The notes: generated by a model from the letters alone, not told the origin. Positions 36,991-46,943 are shown, numbered from the stretch's first letter. The stretch: DNA of 64,000 bases from Pedobacter sp. KBW06 (GCF_003852525.1 NZ_QAJL01000002.1:510436-574435), one strand, 5' to 3'. Translations and numbers: made by a program.

Positions 36991-38532
36991 ATGAGTGATC
37001 AAACCCAACAGTTTATAGAAAAAGTTAAAGCAGCTTATCAACCTAAAGGCTCCTATATCTATCTAGGTGCAGGAATTTTAGAAGGCGAAGTCCTGGCAGA
37101 AGCAGAGGTAAATCTCTATTTACATATGATGAACCGTCATGGCCTCGTTGCCGGTGCTACCGGTACGGGAAAAACCAGAACCCTGCAACTGCTTGCCGAA
37201 CAGCTTTCCGATGCGGGTGTTCCCGTATTTATGCTCGATGTCAAAGGAGACCTTTCCGGTTTGTACCAGGCAGGCGAAAGCAACCCTAAAATTGAGGAAA
37301 GGGCAACGCAGCTGAAAAAACCATTTACGCCTTCCGGATATCCGATAGAACCTTATTCCCTTTCCGGGAAATTAGGTGCACAGATGAGGGCAACCATTCT
37401 GGAATTCGGACCAACCTTGCTGGCCAAGATTCTGGACCTTAACGATACGCAAACCGGGGTACTTTCTGTCATCTTTAAATATGCGGACGACAGTAAGCTT
37501 CCGTTAATTGACCTGAACGACCTTAAAAAACTCGTTTCCTACCTTTCAGACGGACCTGGAAAAGAAGAAATAAAAAGTGACTACGGTTCTATTTCCCCTG
37601 CCACCTCAGGAACCATTCTCAGAAAAATCATTACGATTGAACAACAGGGTCTGGGCGCGATGTTCGGGGAACGCTCTTTTGATATCGAAGACCTCTTTGT
37701 CAGAACTGATGGTAAAGGGACCATCTCTTTGCTGAACATCTCAGATGTTCAAAACCAACCGAAACTCTATTCCACCTATCTGCTGAGTTTACTGGCAGAA
37801 CTGTATTATAATTTACCCGAAGTCGGAGATCTCGACAAACCTAAACTGGTCTTCTTCTTTGATGAGGCACACCTGCTGTTTAAAGACTCCTCCAAAGCTT
37901 TTATGGAGCAGATTGAAACGATCATCCGGCTCATCAGATCCAAGGGCATAGGCGTCTTCTTTTGCACGCAATCGCCTACAGATGTTCCGGAGAGCGTACT
38001 CTCTCAATTGGGCAACAGGATTCAACATGCACTAAGGGTATTTACGCCCAACGATGCCGATGCTTTAAAGAAAACGGTCAATACCTATCCCACCTCTGCT
38101 TTCTATAAGATCGATAAGGTGCTGACTTCACTGGGAACCGGTCAGGCACTCATCACGGTTCTAAACGATAAAGGCATCCCAACAGAAGTCACTGCAACAA
38201 TGCTTACACCTCCAAAATCAGTGATGGGCCCCATGAATGCCTCAGACTATGGAAAATTAGTCCAATCCAGCCCCATGAACCAAAAGTATCAGGAAAGCAT
38301 TGATCCGGAAAGTGCCTATGAAATCCTGACCAAACGAATTAACGATAAACTGGCCGCAGAAAGCACAGAAGAAGAACCTGCCCCCAAAAAGGAGGGCAAA
38401 AGCATCATAGAACAGGTCATGGGAGCCACCATTACCCGGCAGATTGGCAAGGAAATTGTACGTGGGCTGTTCGGAATGTTAACCGGCAAAAAAACGCGCA
38501 GCAGCGGGGGGAAAGGGATCTTTGGTTTTTAA
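36991..38532 (+). CDS. HerA-like helicase, DUF853 family ATPase
   Basis: A 513-residue ATPase of the HerA/FtsK superfamily ('helicase HerA-like C-terminal', DUF853, YjgR group). Walker A is GLVAGATGTGKTRTL and Walker B is LVFFFDEAHLLF. The following KAFMEQIETIIRLIRSKGIG and FFCTQSPTDVPESVLSQLGN are family hallmarks, with an arginine finger region later. It probably forms a hexameric ring. The frame is open from a TTG at 36898; ATG 36991 gives MSDQTQQFIEKV, the family start. Not near the NurA or SIR2 partners that define HerA repair and defence systems, so the role is unknown. Confidence 0.88.
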   Translation: MSDQTQQFIEKVKAAYQPKGSYIYLGAGILEGEVLAEAEVNLYLHMMNRHGLVAGATGTGKTRTLQLLAEQLSDAGVPVFMLDVKGDLSGLYQAGESNPKIEERATQLKKPFTPSGYPIEPYSLSGKLGAQMRATILEFGPTLLAKILDLNDTQTGVLSVIFKYADDSKLPLIDLNDLKKLVSYLSDGPGKEEIKSDYGSISPATSGTILRKIITIEQQGLGAMFGERSFDIEDLFVRTDGKGTISLLNISDVQNQPKLYSTYLLSLLAELYYNLPEVGDLDKPKLVFFFDEAHLLFKDSSKAFMEQIETIIRLIRSKGIGVFFCTQSPTDVPESVLSQLGNRIQHALRVFTPNDADALKKTVNTYPTSAFYKIDKVLTSLGTGQALITVLNDKGIPTEVTATMLTPPKSVMGPMNASDYGKLVQSSPMNQKYQESIDPESAYEILTKRINDKLAAESTEEEPAPKKEGKSIIEQVMGATITRQIGKEIVRGLFGMLTGKKTRSSGGKGIFGF

Positions 38533-38621
38533 ATCAGCGAATCACTCCCTATTAGTGGTTAAATTATAAATAAACCCGTATTTTTTACCTTGAATTTAAA
38601 CTTAATAATTATTTTAGTCCC

Positions 38622-39521
38622 ATGAAACCAACCTTATTAATACTAGCAGCTGGGATGGCAAGTCGCTACGGCAGCATGAAACAAATTGACGGATTCGGCC
38701 CGAACAACGAGACCATTATTGATTACTCTATATATGATGCGATTAAAGCCGGATTCGGTAAGGTTGTCTTTATTATTAAAGAGGAGTTTTTAAACGATTT
38801 CAAAGAGATTTTTGAAGCGAAACTAAACGGAAAAATCGAAACTGATTACGTATTCCAAAACTTTGACATCAAACAATTTGGTGTGGATATCGACATTGAA
38901 AGAGCAAAACCATGGGGTACTGCACACGCGATCCTTTCCGGAAGAACGGCCATCAATGAGCCTTTCTGCGTGATCAATGCAGATGACTTCTACGGATTGG
39001 ATGCTTACCAGAAAATGGTAAAATTCCTGACTACTGAAGTGAGCGACAGCAACTACTCAATGATCGGATATGAAATTGGCAAAACTTTGTCAGACTATGG
39101 TTCTGTATCAAGAGGTGTTTGCAAAGTGGACGAGAACGGTACTCTTGAAGATATCAATGAGCGTACAAAGGTATTAAGAGACGGTGAGACGATCGTTTTC
39201 GAAGAAGACGACAAACAATACCCATTGGCAGTAGATACGCGCGTATCGATGAATTTCTGGGGCTTTACACCTGCTGTTTTCCAAATCACGGAAGAGCTGT
39301 TCAGAGATTTCGCTGTACAGAACAAAGAAAACCCTAAAGCAGAGTTTTTCATTCCATTGGTAGCAGAATACCTGGTAAAATCAAGAAAAGCAGATTTCAA
39401 AGTAGTTCCTACTGACAGTCAGTGGTTCGGCGTAACTTATAAAGAAGATAAACCAATCGTTAAAGCAAGTATTGATCAGTTGATCAAAGACGGAGCTTAT
39501 CCGGATAACCTTTGGAACTAA
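38622..39521 (+). CDS. Nucleotidyltransferase family protein (sugar-1-phosphate NTP transferase-like)
   Basis: A 299-residue protein with a GT-A type Rossmann fold. The N-terminus LILAAGMASRYGSMKQIDGFG is a variant of the pyrophosphorylase signature (LAAGxGSRxxxxT, then PK), and INADDFYGLDAY carries the metal-binding Asp. Its pattern resembles glucose-1-phosphate uridylyl- or thymidylyltransferases, but it belongs to a Bacteroidota-type group whose substrate I cannot name. The gene is monocistronic and ends in a strong terminator. Confidence 0.85.
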   Translation: MKPTLLILAAGMASRYGSMKQIDGFGPNNETIIDYSIYDAIKAGFGKVVFIIKEEFLNDFKEIFEAKLNGKIETDYVFQNFDIKQFGVDIDIERAKPWGTAHAILSGRTAINEPFCVINADDFYGLDAYQKMVKFLTTEVSDSNYSMIGYEIGKTLSDYGSVSRGVCKVDENGTLEDINERTKVLRDGETIVFEEDDKQYPLAVDTRVSMNFWGFTPAVFQITEELFRDFAVQNKENPKAEFFIPLVAEYLVKSRKADFKVVPTDSQWFGVTYKEDKPIVKASIDQLIKDGAYPDNLWN

Positions 39522-39540
39522 TCTCTACACCAGCAGATAA

Positions 39541-39573
39541 AAAAAGGGATTCACAAATGTGAATCCCTTTTTT
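39541..39573. terminator. Terminator after the nucleotidyltransferase gene
   Basis: Stem GGGATTCAC / GTGAATCCC with AAAT loop, flanked by A5 and T6. Confidence 0.9.
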
Positions 39574-39593
39574 GTTTTATCGCAATAATACAT

Positions 39594-39632
39594 AAAAAAA
39601 GGGTGCTCTGAATTCTCAGAACACCCTTTTTA
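39594..39632. terminator. Terminator of dnaK
   Basis: Stem GGGTG-C-TCTGA / TCAGA-A-CACCC (one mismatch), flanked by A7 and T5; lies 18 nt after the dnaK stop on the minus strand. Confidence 0.85.
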
Positions 39633-39649
39633 TGTTATCGTATGAACGA

Positions 39650-41563
39650 CTATTTTTTATCGTCTTTTACTTCTTCAAAATCTACATCGGTAACGTCGTC
39701 ACCACCTGCAGGCTGACCTTCCTGTTGAGCACCTGCAGCACCTTCTGGTTGTGCACCATCTTGTCCTGCTTTGTACATCTCTTCAGAAGCTGCATTCCAT
39801 GCATTCTGTAATTCTTCCTGAGCAGCATCGATATCAGCAAAGTTTCTAGCAGCATGCGCATCTTTCAGTTTTTTCAAACCTTCTTCGATAGGTGCTTTTT
39901 TATCTGCAGAGATTTTCTCGCCAAATTCTTTCAGTTGTTTCTCAGTAGAGAAGATTAAAGCATCAGCGCTGTTGATTTTTTCAGCTTCTTCTTTAGCTGC
40001 TTTATCTGCATCAGCATTTTGCTCTGCTTCTTCTTTCATCCTTTTGATCTCTTCGTCAGTTAAGCCTGAAGAAGCTTCAATACGGATTTTTTGCTCTTTA
40101 CCAGTAGCTTTATCTTTAGCACTTACATGTAAGATACCGTTTGCATCAATATCAAATGCTACTTCTACCTGAGGAACTCCACGTGGAGCCGGTGGAATAC
40201 CATCTAAGATGAAACGACCAATTGTACGGTTCTGAGCTGCCATTGGACGCTCTCCCTGTAAGATGTGGATTTCTACTGAAGGCTGGTTGTCAGCTGCTGT
40301 AGAGAAAGTTTCTGCTTTTTTAGAAGGAATAGTAGTGTTTGATTCAATTAGTTTTGTCATTACACCACCCATAGTCTCGATACCTAATGAAAGAGGGGTA
40401 ACATCTAATAACAATACATCTTTAACTTCACCTGTCAATACACCACCTTGAATTGCAGCACCGATAGCTACAACCTCATCAGGGTTAACACCTTTAGAAG
40501 GCTCTTTACCGAAGAAAGCTTTAACAGCATCCTGGATTGCAGGGATACGTGTAGAACCACCAACTAAGATGATCTCATCAATATCACTTGTTTTTAAACC
40601 TGCATTTTTCAATGCTGATTTACAAGGATCAATTGTACGTTTGATTAAATCAGCTGCCAATTGCTCAAATTTAGCACGGCTTAAAGTTCTAACCAAGTGT
40701 TTAGGACCTGTTGCATCAGCAGTGATGTAAGGAAGGTTGATCTCAGTAGAAGTAGTGCTTGAAAGCTCAATTTTAGCTTTCTCAGCTGCTTCTTTCAAAC
40801 GTTGTAATGCCATTGGATCCTGGTTAAGGTCCATACCATATTCGTTTTTGAATTCAGCTGCCAACCATTCGATAATGATATGGTCAAAGTCATCACCACC
40901 TAAGTGTGTATCACCATCAGTAGATTTTACTTCAAATACACCGTCACCTAATTCTAATACGGAAACGTCATGAGTACCACCACCACAGTCAAACACAACA
41001 ATTTTCATGTCTTTGTGTGCTTTATCCAAACCGTAAGCTAAAGCAGCTGCAGTTGGCTCGTTGATGATACGTTTCACTGTTAAACCAGCGATTTCACCAG
41101 CTTCTTTAGTTGCCTGACGTTGTGCATCGTTAAAGTAAGCAGGAACAGTAATAACTGCTTCAGTTACCTCATGACCCAAAAAGTCTTCAGCTGTTTTTTT
41201 CATTTTCTGCAAGATCATTGCAGAAAGCTCTTGAGGCGTATATTTACGGTCGTCAATTTCTACACGTGGTGTATTGTTGTCGCCTTTAACTACTTTATAA
41301 GGTACACGACCAGCTTCTTTAGTCACCTCAGCAAAGCTGCTGCCCATAAAGCGTTTGATCGAAGAAATTGTTTTTGTTGGGTTAGTAATCGCCTGGCGTT
41401 TTGCCGGCTCACCTACTTTACGTTCTCCATTTTCTGCAAAAGCAACAATGGATGGCGTAGTACGTTTACCCTCACTGTTGGCTATAACTACAGGTTCGTT
41501 ACCTTCCATTACGGCTACGCAAGAGTTTGTTGTTCCTAAGTCTATACCAATAATTTTTGACAT
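39650..41563 (-). CDS. dnaK: Chaperone DnaK (Hsp70)
   Basis: ATP-driven chaperone that binds unfolded hydrophobic segments; works with DnaJ and GrpE. At 637 residues it has the full domain set: nucleotide-binding domain opening [17 protein letters not shown], the [17 protein letters not shown] and [11 protein letters not shown] motifs, linker [16 protein letters not shown], substrate-binding domain, and helical lid, ending in a Gly/Ala/Gln-rich segment and the acidic VDFEEVKDD tail. DnaJ and GrpE are not adjacent in this window. The promoter region (41564-41725) holds a palindrome but no clear CIRCE element. Confidence 0.97.
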   Translation of the reverse strand: MSKIIGIDLGTTNSCVAVMEGNEPVVIANSEGKRTTPSIVAFAENGERKVGEPAKRQAITNPTKTISSIKRFMGSSFAEVTKEAGRVPYKVVKGDNNTPRVEIDDRKYTPQELSAMILQKMKKTAEDFLGHEVTEAVITVPAYFNDAQRQATKEAGEIAGLTVKRIINEPTAAALAYGLDKAHKDMKIVVFDCGGGTHDVSVLELGDGVFEVKSTDGDTHLGGDDFDHIIIEWLAAEFKNEYGMDLNQDPMALQRLKEAAEKAKIELSSTTSTEINLPYITADATGPKHLVRTLSRAKFEQLAADLIKRTIDPCKSALKNAGLKTSDIDEIILVGGSTRIPAIQDAVKAFFGKEPSKGVNPDEVVAIGAAIQGGVLTGEVKDVLLLDVTPLSLGIETMGGVMTKLIESNTTIPSKKAETFSTAADNQPSVEIHILQGERPMAAQNRTIGRFILDGIPPAPRGVPQVEVAFDIDANGILHVSAKDKATGKEQKIRIEASSGLTDEEIKRMKEEAEQNADADKAAKEEAEKINSADALIFSTEKQLKEFGEKISADKKAPIEEGLKKLKDAHAARNFADIDAAQEELQNAWNAASEEMYKAGQDGAQPEGAAGAQQEGQPAGGDDVTDVDFEEVKDDKK

Positions 41564-41623
41564 GCTATTTATCTCTGTTTATGTTATGAAATCTTTTTAT
41601 TTACATCTGTTTAACAAGCAATG

Positions 41624-41642
41624 TGCCAATTGAGTTTTGGCA
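41624..41642. promoter_or_regulatory. dnaK: Palindrome upstream of dnaK
   Basis: Perfect 6-bp arms TGCCAA-N7-TTGGCA, 61-79 nt upstream of the dnaK ATG. It is shorter than, and different from, CIRCE. It may bind a regulator or be chance. Confidence 0.35.
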
Positions 41643-41725
41643 GAAAATCTTCGGAATATCCAATCATTAAAGAATTTTATGTCCGAAACCTGTTACAAAT
41701 ATGTGACAGGATGACAGAATTTTAC

Positions 41726-42943
41726 TTAAACCTGTTTATCCAGGCCGAGAATTCGTTCCAAATGATGGTAACCAATTCCGAAATAAGCCTTCGATTCTGC
41801 GATCTTTTGTTTGATCTCTGCCCTTTTTTCTTCCTGTGCCTTATCAGCCTGTCCGGGACCGGTAGTTTTGATGCCGACTACCAAGACATTTTTAGGGGTA
41901 TGGGCATCAGAAATGAATTCAAAAACCTTCGTCTTATAGCCACAGTACTCCAGGATCAAAGCCCTGATACCATCTGTCACCATCTCCGCCTGACGTTCCA
42001 TGAAAATTCCGTGTCTGGTTAAAAAGGCCAGTTCATTTTTTGCTTTATTTTTCTCCATCTCTCTCCTGATCTGCTTATGGCAGCAAGGTGCCACCACAAT
42101 CAGCCCGGCATTTGCCATGATCCCTTTATAGATCGCATCGTCAGTAGCCGTATCGCAGGCATGAAGGGCAATCAGCAGGTCGATCGATTCCACAGCATAG
42201 TTCTCGATCGTTCCCGGCACAAAATCAAGTTTGTCAAATCCGGAATTTCCCGCAATGCCGTTACACAGCGTAACGAGGTCTTCCCGGTACTCTACTCCCG
42301 TTACTTTTGTATCCAGCTTTAATACATTGTGCAAATAATCGTAGAGTGCAAAAGTCAGGTATCCTTTACCCGAACCCATATCCACTACACTATTGATTTT
42401 CCCGGCCGGAAGTTCTTTAATCAAAGCACTCAGGATCTCCACGTACTGATTGATCTGACGGTATTTATCCTGCGCATTTTTGAATACATTTCCTTCAGCA
42501 TCACTAATCTTCAATTCCTGCAGATATGTCTTTCCTGTAGGCTGGATGATGCGTTTCTTCTCTTTATTATGGCTGAGTGTTGGCTGGACAGCCGCTTTCA
42601 CGATATTTTCCCTTACAGAGATCAGTTGCTTTTTACTATGCTCCAGGATCACTTCTTTTAAAGTCGTAAAAAGGGTACAAACCTTGAAATCATTGCTGAT
42701 GAAATTAGCCACCAGACGAATGCCTTCCGGGATTGGCAGATTCTTGATAATGTCCCTGGTTTTATAGCGGTAAGTAAAAGAAAGCATATCTGTTCTTTTG
42801 ATCTTTACCCTGCGGGCGTAAACATTCTTTAGTTCCTTTTCATTTCCCTGATAATTGCCAAGGGAAATTTTCAAAAAGGTATTCGATGAAATACTTTCAG
42901 CGATCTGCTGCTGGAACTGTTGTAAATGGAGTTGATTGGACAT
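41726..42943 (-). CDS. SAM-dependent methyltransferase (Methyltransf_32-like)
   Basis: A 405-residue protein. The SAM-binding motif VVDMGSGKGYLTFALYDYL is near residue ~190, and LIALHACDTATDDAIYKGI and VVAPCCHKQIRREM (the Pro-Cys-Cys-His segment) are typical of the Methyltransf_32 family, related to eukaryotic METTL25 and TRM13 proteins. The N-terminal ~150 residues are a separate domain (NVYARRVKIK) that may bind RNA. A tRNA or rRNA target is likely but cannot be named. The gene stands alone and diverges from the 2H phosphoesterase gene. Confidence 0.85.
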   Translation of the reverse strand: MSNQLHLQQFQQQIAESISSNTFLKISLGNYQGNEKELKNVYARRVKIKRTDMLSFTYRYKTRDIIKNLPIPEGIRLVANFISNDFKVCTLFTTLKEVILEHSKKQLISVRENIVKAAVQPTLSHNKEKKRIIQPTGKTYLQELKISDAEGNVFKNAQDKYRQINQYVEILSALIKELPAGKINSVVDMGSGKGYLTFALYDYLHNVLKLDTKVTGVEYREDLVTLCNGIAGNSGFDKLDFVPGTIENYAVESIDLLIALHACDTATDDAIYKGIMANAGLIVVAPCCHKQIRREMEKNKAKNELAFLTRHGIFMERQAEMVTDGIRALILEYCGYKTKVFEFISDAHTPKNVLVVGIKTTGPGQADKAQEEKRAEIKQKIAESKAYFGIGYHHLERILGLDKQV

Positions 42944-43021
42944 GAAATTGGATTACCTTACAAAGGTAACCTTTTGAAAAGGAAATTTAAGCGCCTCCAT
43001 GAGACAGAAAATACAAAGGCT

Positions 43022-43051
43022 TTGTATTTACTAATATTTTTAGTAATTTAG
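43022..43051 (+). promoter_or_regulatory. Possible promoter overlapping the 2H phosphoesterase start
   Basis: TTG (43022-43024), 19 nt, TAATTTAG (43044-43051; one mismatch to TAnnTTTG). The ATG is at 43056, so a transcript from here would be nearly leaderless. Confidence 0.35.
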
Positions 43052-43055
43052 TCTT

Positions 43056-43607
43056 ATGGAAGATTTATACTTTATAGCCATCCTTCCTCCGGAGGAACTG
43101 AGGCAAAGGATCGATGAGATCAGGAAAGCGGTTTCTCTTGAACATGGAGTGTTCAGTGCGTTGAAGCCTCCGGTACACATCACGCTGGTCCCTCCTTTTA
43201 AACTGAAAACGGCAATGGAAAAACAGCTCATCCAAAAGCTGAAATCCCTTTGTCATTTTGATCCCTTCATTCAAAAGCTGGAAGATTTTGATGGTTTCCC
43301 GGAACATACTGTTTTTATCAGGGCCTTAAAAAGCACCGGTATCTCCACACTTTATAAAAAGCTGAAGGCGGGATTGAAACCTTACGTTGAAGGTTCCAGA
43401 AATCCATTCCATCCGCACCTCACGATTGCTTACCGGGATGCCAAAGAAGCCTATCCACAAATCATGGAACAATATCAAAACAGGAGGTTCAGGGAAGAAT
43501 TTTTAGCAGCTCATTTCACACTGTTAAAGCATGATGGAAAACGTTGGAACATCCATAGTGAGTATTATGCTCAACCTGCGATTACGCAATTGGAAATGGG
43601 CCTGTAA
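43056..43607 (+). CDS. 2'-5' RNA ligase / 2H phosphoesterase family protein
   Basis: A 183-residue protein of the 2H superfamily, related to ThpR/LigT RNA 2',3'-cyclic phosphodiesterases. Both HxT/S motifs are present: HITLVPPFKL (about residue 46) and HPHLTIAYR (about residue 121), which form the two-histidine active site. FIRALKSTGISTLYKKLK lies between them. It probably cleaves or makes cyclic phosphate or 2'-5' bonds in RNA or nucleotides. It is convergent with rplQ and divergent from the methyltransferase gene. Confidence 0.87.
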   Translation: MEDLYFIAILPPEELRQRIDEIRKAVSLEHGVFSALKPPVHITLVPPFKLKTAMEKQLIQKLKSLCHFDPFIQKLEDFDGFPEHTVFIRALKSTGISTLYKKLKAGLKPYVEGSRNPFHPHLTIAYRDAKEAYPQIMEQYQNRRFREEFLAAHFTLLKHDGKRWNIHSEYYAQPAITQLEMGL

Positions 43608-43641
43608 AAAAGGTGATCTGCCAAAAACCTATAAACACAAA

Positions 43642-43668
43642 AAACCCTGTCCGAATCGAACAGGGTTT
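43642..43668 (-). terminator. Terminator of the ribosomal superoperon (after rplQ)
   Basis: On the minus strand, stem AAACCCTGT / ACAGGGTTT, 9-nt loop, then TTTTTG. It is 24 nt beyond the rplQ stop. Confidence 0.85.
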
Positions 43669-43691
43669 CCTTATGTTGATGAGGGAATAAA

Positions 43692-44237
43692 TTATTCGCC
43701 TTTATCTTCAGATTTTGCTTCAGCTGCAGGTGCTTCTGGTGCTGCTTCTTCAGTAGCCGGAGCTTCTTCTGCAACAACTTCAGCTTTCTCAGCTTTAGGA
43801 GCATCAGCTTTTTTAGCTTTGGTTCTACCACGACGTGTAGTTTTCTTCTCAGCAGATTCAGCTTCTTTACCGTAAACTTCATTGTAATCAACCAATTCAA
43901 TTAAAGCCATCTCCGCGTTATCACCAAGACGGTTGTTTAATTTAATGATCCTTGTGTAACCACCCGGACGGTTAGCAATTTTAGCTGCAACGTCACGGAA
44001 CAATTCAGTAACAGTTTCTTTATCTTGTAAGTAACCGAAAACGATACGACGAGAGTGAGTAGTATCAGTTTTAGATTTTGTCAAAAGAGGCTCAACATAC
44101 ATACGTAAAGCTTTTGCTTTAGCTAAAGTAGTTGAAATTCTTTTGTGTTTAATTAACGATGAAGCCATGTTAGCCAACATCGCTTTACGATGTGAATCTG
44201 TTCTTCCTAAGTGGTTTACTTTTTTACCGTGTCTCAT
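43692..44237 (-). CDS. rplQ: 50S ribosomal protein L17
   Basis: bL17 of the large subunit, lining the tunnel exit. 181 residues; the conserved part is the first ~125 ([66 protein letters not shown]). After that comes a ~55-residue low-complexity tail rich in Ala, Glu, Lys and Pro, which E. coli L17 (127 aa) lacks; such tails are common in Bacteroidota. Last gene of the operon, with a terminator after it and a 92-nt structured spacer before it. Confidence 0.96.
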   Translation of the reverse strand: MRHGKKVNHLGRTDSHRKAMLANMASSLIKHKRISTTLAKAKALRMYVEPLLTKSKTDTTHSRRIVFGYLQDKETVTELFRDVAAKIANRPGGYTRIIKLNNRLGDNAEMALIELVDYNEVYGKEAESAEKKTTRRGRTKAKKADAPKAEKAEVVAEEAPATEEAAPEAPAAEAKSEDKGE

Positions 44238-44251
44238 TTTTGATTTTATTC

Positions 44252-44296
44252 AGTGTATACCGTCTCTTTGATGTTTATCTGAGGGAATTATACACT
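44252..44296 (-). other. Inverted repeat in the rpoA-rplQ spacer
   Basis: Arms AGTGTATA (44252-44259) and TATACACT (44289-44296), perfectly complementary, with a 29-nt loop; no T run. It is inside the transcribed region between rpoA and rplQ. Confidence 0.4.
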
Positions 44297-44329
44297 ATTA
44301 ACAATATTGTTATTTAATGTTTGGTCTGA

Positions 44330-45322
44330 TTACTCTTCGTCTAATTTAAATTTCGATAAGTTCATACCGAAAGATAAGCTTTTAGATTTCACCAGTTCCT
44401 GAATCTCTGTCAATGATTTTTTACCGAAGTTTCTGAATTTTAACATGTCAGCAACATCGTAAGAAACCAGGTCAGCTAAAGTACGGATATCAGCTGCTTT
44501 TAAGCAGTTTAACGCACGTACAGAAAGATCTAAATCAACCAGTTCAGTTTTAAGGATCTTACGCATATGCAGGATTTCCTCATCTACTTCTTTAGTTTCT
44601 TCTTTAGCTTGAGATTCCAATACTAAATTCTCATCAGAGAACAACATAAAGTGCTGGATTAAGATTTTCGCAGCTTCTTTTAGTGCTTCTTCAGGATGGA
44701 TTGAACCATCTGTAGAGATATCTAATATTAATTTTTCATAATCTGTCTTTTGTTCAACACGATAATTTTCAATCGAGTATTTTACATTTTTCATTGGTGT
44801 AAAGATCGAATCGATAGCGATCACACCAACTACAGCATCATTAATTTTATTTTCTTCAGCTGGAACATAACCGCGTCCTTTATTGATAGTCAATTCTACC
44901 TCTAAAGTCACTGTTTTTTCCATGTTACAAATAACGAAATCAGGGTTAAGAACCTCGAAGTTGTTAGAGAATTTTGTAATATCTCCAGCAGTAAACTGAT
45001 CTTGACCGTTTACTAAAATGAAAACTTTTTCAGAATCACCAGAATCACCAACTTTTTTAAAACGTACTTGTTTTAAGTTAAGGATGATTTCCGTCAAATC
45101 TTCTACAACACCTTTCATTGTAGAAAACTCGTGAGATACGCCAGAAAAACGAATACTTGTAATGGCATAACCTTCTAATGAAGAAAGTAAAATTCTTCTT
45201 AGGGCGTTACCAATTGTTACACCGAAACCGGGCTCTAAAGGACGAAATTCAAATATACCATCGAAATCTGTTGATTTCTGCATGATTACCTTATCGGGTT
45301 TCTGAAATGCTAAAATTGCCAT
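44330..45322 (-). CDS. rpoA: DNA-directed RNA polymerase subunit alpha
   Basis: Alpha subunit, the dimeric scaffold for RNA polymerase assembly. 330 residues: N-terminal domain with [25 protein letters not shown] (read in pieces), then linker rich in Glu, then the alpha-CTD with [23 protein letters not shown] and [14 protein letters not shown], which contacts UP elements and activators. The usual position between rpsD and rplQ is kept. A strong hairpin sits between rpsD and this gene. Confidence 0.98.
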   Translation of the reverse strand: MAILAFQKPDKVIMQKSTDFDGIFEFRPLEPGFGVTIGNALRRILLSSLEGYAITSIRFSGVSHEFSTMKGVVEDLTEIILNLKQVRFKKVGDSGDSEKVFILVNGQDQFTAGDITKFSNNFEVLNPDFVICNMEKTVTLEVELTINKGRGYVPAEENKINDAVVGVIAIDSIFTPMKNVKYSIENYRVEQKTDYEKLILDISTDGSIHPEEALKEAAKILIQHFMLFSDENLVLESQAKEETKEVDEEILHMRKILKTELVDLDLSVRALNCLKAADIRTLADLVSYDVADMLKFRNFGKKSLTEIQELVKSKSLSFGMNLSKFKLDEE

Positions 45323-45366
45323 TTATAATGTTTTTAGATCGTTATTAAAATTATGTAATGAAATAA

Positions 45367-45394
45367 AGTGAATTGCCCAAAAAGGCAATTCACT
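45367..45394 (-). other. Strong hairpin in the rpsD-rpoA spacer
   Basis: Perfect 11-bp stem AGTGAATTGCC / GGCAATTCACT with a 6-nt loop, beginning 8 nt after the rpsD stop. The downstream T tract is short (TTTATTTC), so it is a partial terminator or a processing site rather than a full stop. Confidence 0.6.
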
Positions 45395-45401
45395 AAATAT
45401 A

Positions 45402-46010
45402 TTACTTAGAGTATAACTCTACTATAAGGTTCTCTTTGATATTTTCTGGGATCTCGTCACGGTTAGGATAAGTTAAGAACTTACCTGTCAATTCACTTGC
45501 ATTCCAGTCTAACCAATTGAATTTATTGATTACTCTGCCTGCTACTGAATTTGTAATCGCTTCTAAAGTCTTAGACTTTTCGCGAACTGCAACAACATCA
45601 CCAGCTTTTAATTGATATGAAGGGATATTTACTACTTCACCGTTAACTGTTACGTGTTTATGGCTAACTAACTGACGGGCAGCTGAACGTGTTGTAGCAA
45701 TACCTAATCTGTATACTGTGTTATCTAAACGAGCTTCTAATAATTGCAATAAGTTGTCACCAGTGATACCTTCACGTGAAGATGCTTTTGTGAACAAATT
45801 ACGGAACTGACGTTCTAATACACCATAAGTATATTTAACTTTCTGTTTTTCCATTAACTGTACTGCGTACTCGGATTGTTTTCCTCTTCTTTTGGAAGCA
45901 CCGTGCTGTCCAGGAGGATAATTTTTTCTATCTAAAACCTTATCAGGGCCGAAAATTGGCTCTCTGAATTTACGGGCTATTTTGGACTTTGGTCCTGTAT
46001 ATCTTGCCAT
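45402..46010 (-). CDS. rpsD: 30S ribosomal protein S4
   Basis: uS4, a primary binder of the 16S 5' domain. 202 residues; N-terminal [19 protein letters not shown] and [21 protein letters not shown], then the S4 RNA-binding domain [31 protein letters not shown]. There is no zinc-binding Cys cluster at the N-terminus (C-minus form). Separated from rpsK by 64 nt. Confidence 0.98.
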   Translation of the reverse strand: MARYTGPKSKIARKFREPIFGPDKVLDRKNYPPGQHGASKRRGKQSEYAVQLMEKQKVKYTYGVLERQFRNLFTKASSREGITGDNLLQLLEARLDNTVYRLGIATTRSAARQLVSHKHVTVNGEVVNIPSYQLKAGDVVAVREKSKTLEAITNSVAGRVINKFNWLDWNASELTGKFLTYPNRDEIPENIKENLIVELYSK

Positions 46011-46074
46011 TGCTTTTTGTTTTAAAGTATCATACAGCCTTAAACTGCAGACTCTTAGCTTTAAAAGTTAATTA

Positions 46075-46464
46075 TTAAACTCTTCTCTTCTTAGGAGGAC
46101 GACATCCGTTGTGCGGAAGCGGGGTGATATCTTTGATAGAGGTTACTTCGATACCTGAGATTTGCAATGTTCTAATTGCAGACTCACGACCTGAACCTGG
46201 ACCTTTAACAAAAACTTCTACTTTACGCAGACCTAAATCAAATGCTACTTTACCGCAATCTGATGCAGCCTGACCTGCTGCATAAGGAGTGTTCTTTTTA
46301 GAACCCTTGAATCCCATTTTACCTGCAGAAGACCATGAAATAGTTTGACCGTTGTTATTTGTTAAAGTAACAATGATATTGTTAAAAGTAGCATTGATGT
46401 GCGCCTGACCAACAGGCTCAATAACAACAATACGCTTTTTGGTAACTTTTTTACTCTTAGCCAT
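46075..46464 (-). CDS. rpsK: 30S ribosomal protein S11
   Basis: uS11, on the 30S platform near the E site. 129 residues with the signatures [28 protein letters not shown] (actual [10 protein letters not shown]) and the C-terminal [13 protein letters not shown]. It begins 21 nt after rpsM, keeping the rpsM-rpsK-rpsD-rpoA order of the alpha operon. Confidence 0.98.
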   Translation of the reverse strand: MAKSKKVTKKRIVVIEPVGQAHINATFNNIIVTLTNNNGQTISWSSAGKMGFKGSKKNTPYAAGQAASDCGKVAFDLGLRKVEVFVKGPGSGRESAIRTLQISGIEVTSIKDITPLPHNGCRPPKKRRV

Positions 46465-46485
46465 AATTCTTATTCAGTACTAATT

Positions 46486-46863
46486 TTATTTAGTAGCTTT
46501 TTTCTTGTTAGCAACTGTTTTTCTCTTGCCTTTACGTGTACGAGAGTTGTTCTTAGTACGTTGTCCACGTACCGGCAAACCTTTTCTGTGACGTAATCCA
46601 CGGTAACAACCGATATCCATTAAACGTTTAATGTTCAACTGAACTTCTGAACGTAAAGCACCTTCTACTTTTACGCCGTCGTTGATGATGGTACGGATCG
46701 CTGATAACTCATCATCAGACCAGTCCTGTACTTTCTTGTTAAAATCGATACCTGCTTCCGTTAAAATACGTTGAGCAGTTGATCTTCCTACTCCGAAGAT
46801 GTAAGTAAGACCAATTTCGCCTCTTTTGTTTCTTGGTAAATCAATACCTGATATCCTTGCCAT
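46486..46863 (-). CDS. rpsM: 30S ribosomal protein S13
   Basis: uS13, on the 30S head, making bridges to 50S and touching P-site tRNA. 125 residues: [19 protein letters not shown], helix-two-turn-helix [17 protein letters not shown], and the basic tail [19 protein letters not shown]. It starts the alpha-operon part, 80 nt after rpmJ. Confidence 0.98.
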   Translation of the reverse strand: MARISGIDLPRNKRGEIGLTYIFGVGRSTAQRILTEAGIDFNKKVQDWSDDELSAIRTIINDGVKVEGALRSEVQLNIKRLMDIGCYRGLRHRKGLPVRGQRTKNNSRTRKGKRKTVANKKKATK

Positions 46864-46943
46864 ATTTGTACTAATGTTTGATTAACTGAATGAACGAGAT
46901 TGAGTATCTTGTACATTCAATCTACATCAAATTCAATAATTTC

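Noticed and set aside
41564..41725. CIRCE element or sigma-32-like promoter before dnaK
   Set aside because: No TTAGCACTC-N9-GAGTGCTAA and no consensus sigma-32 boxes could be read.
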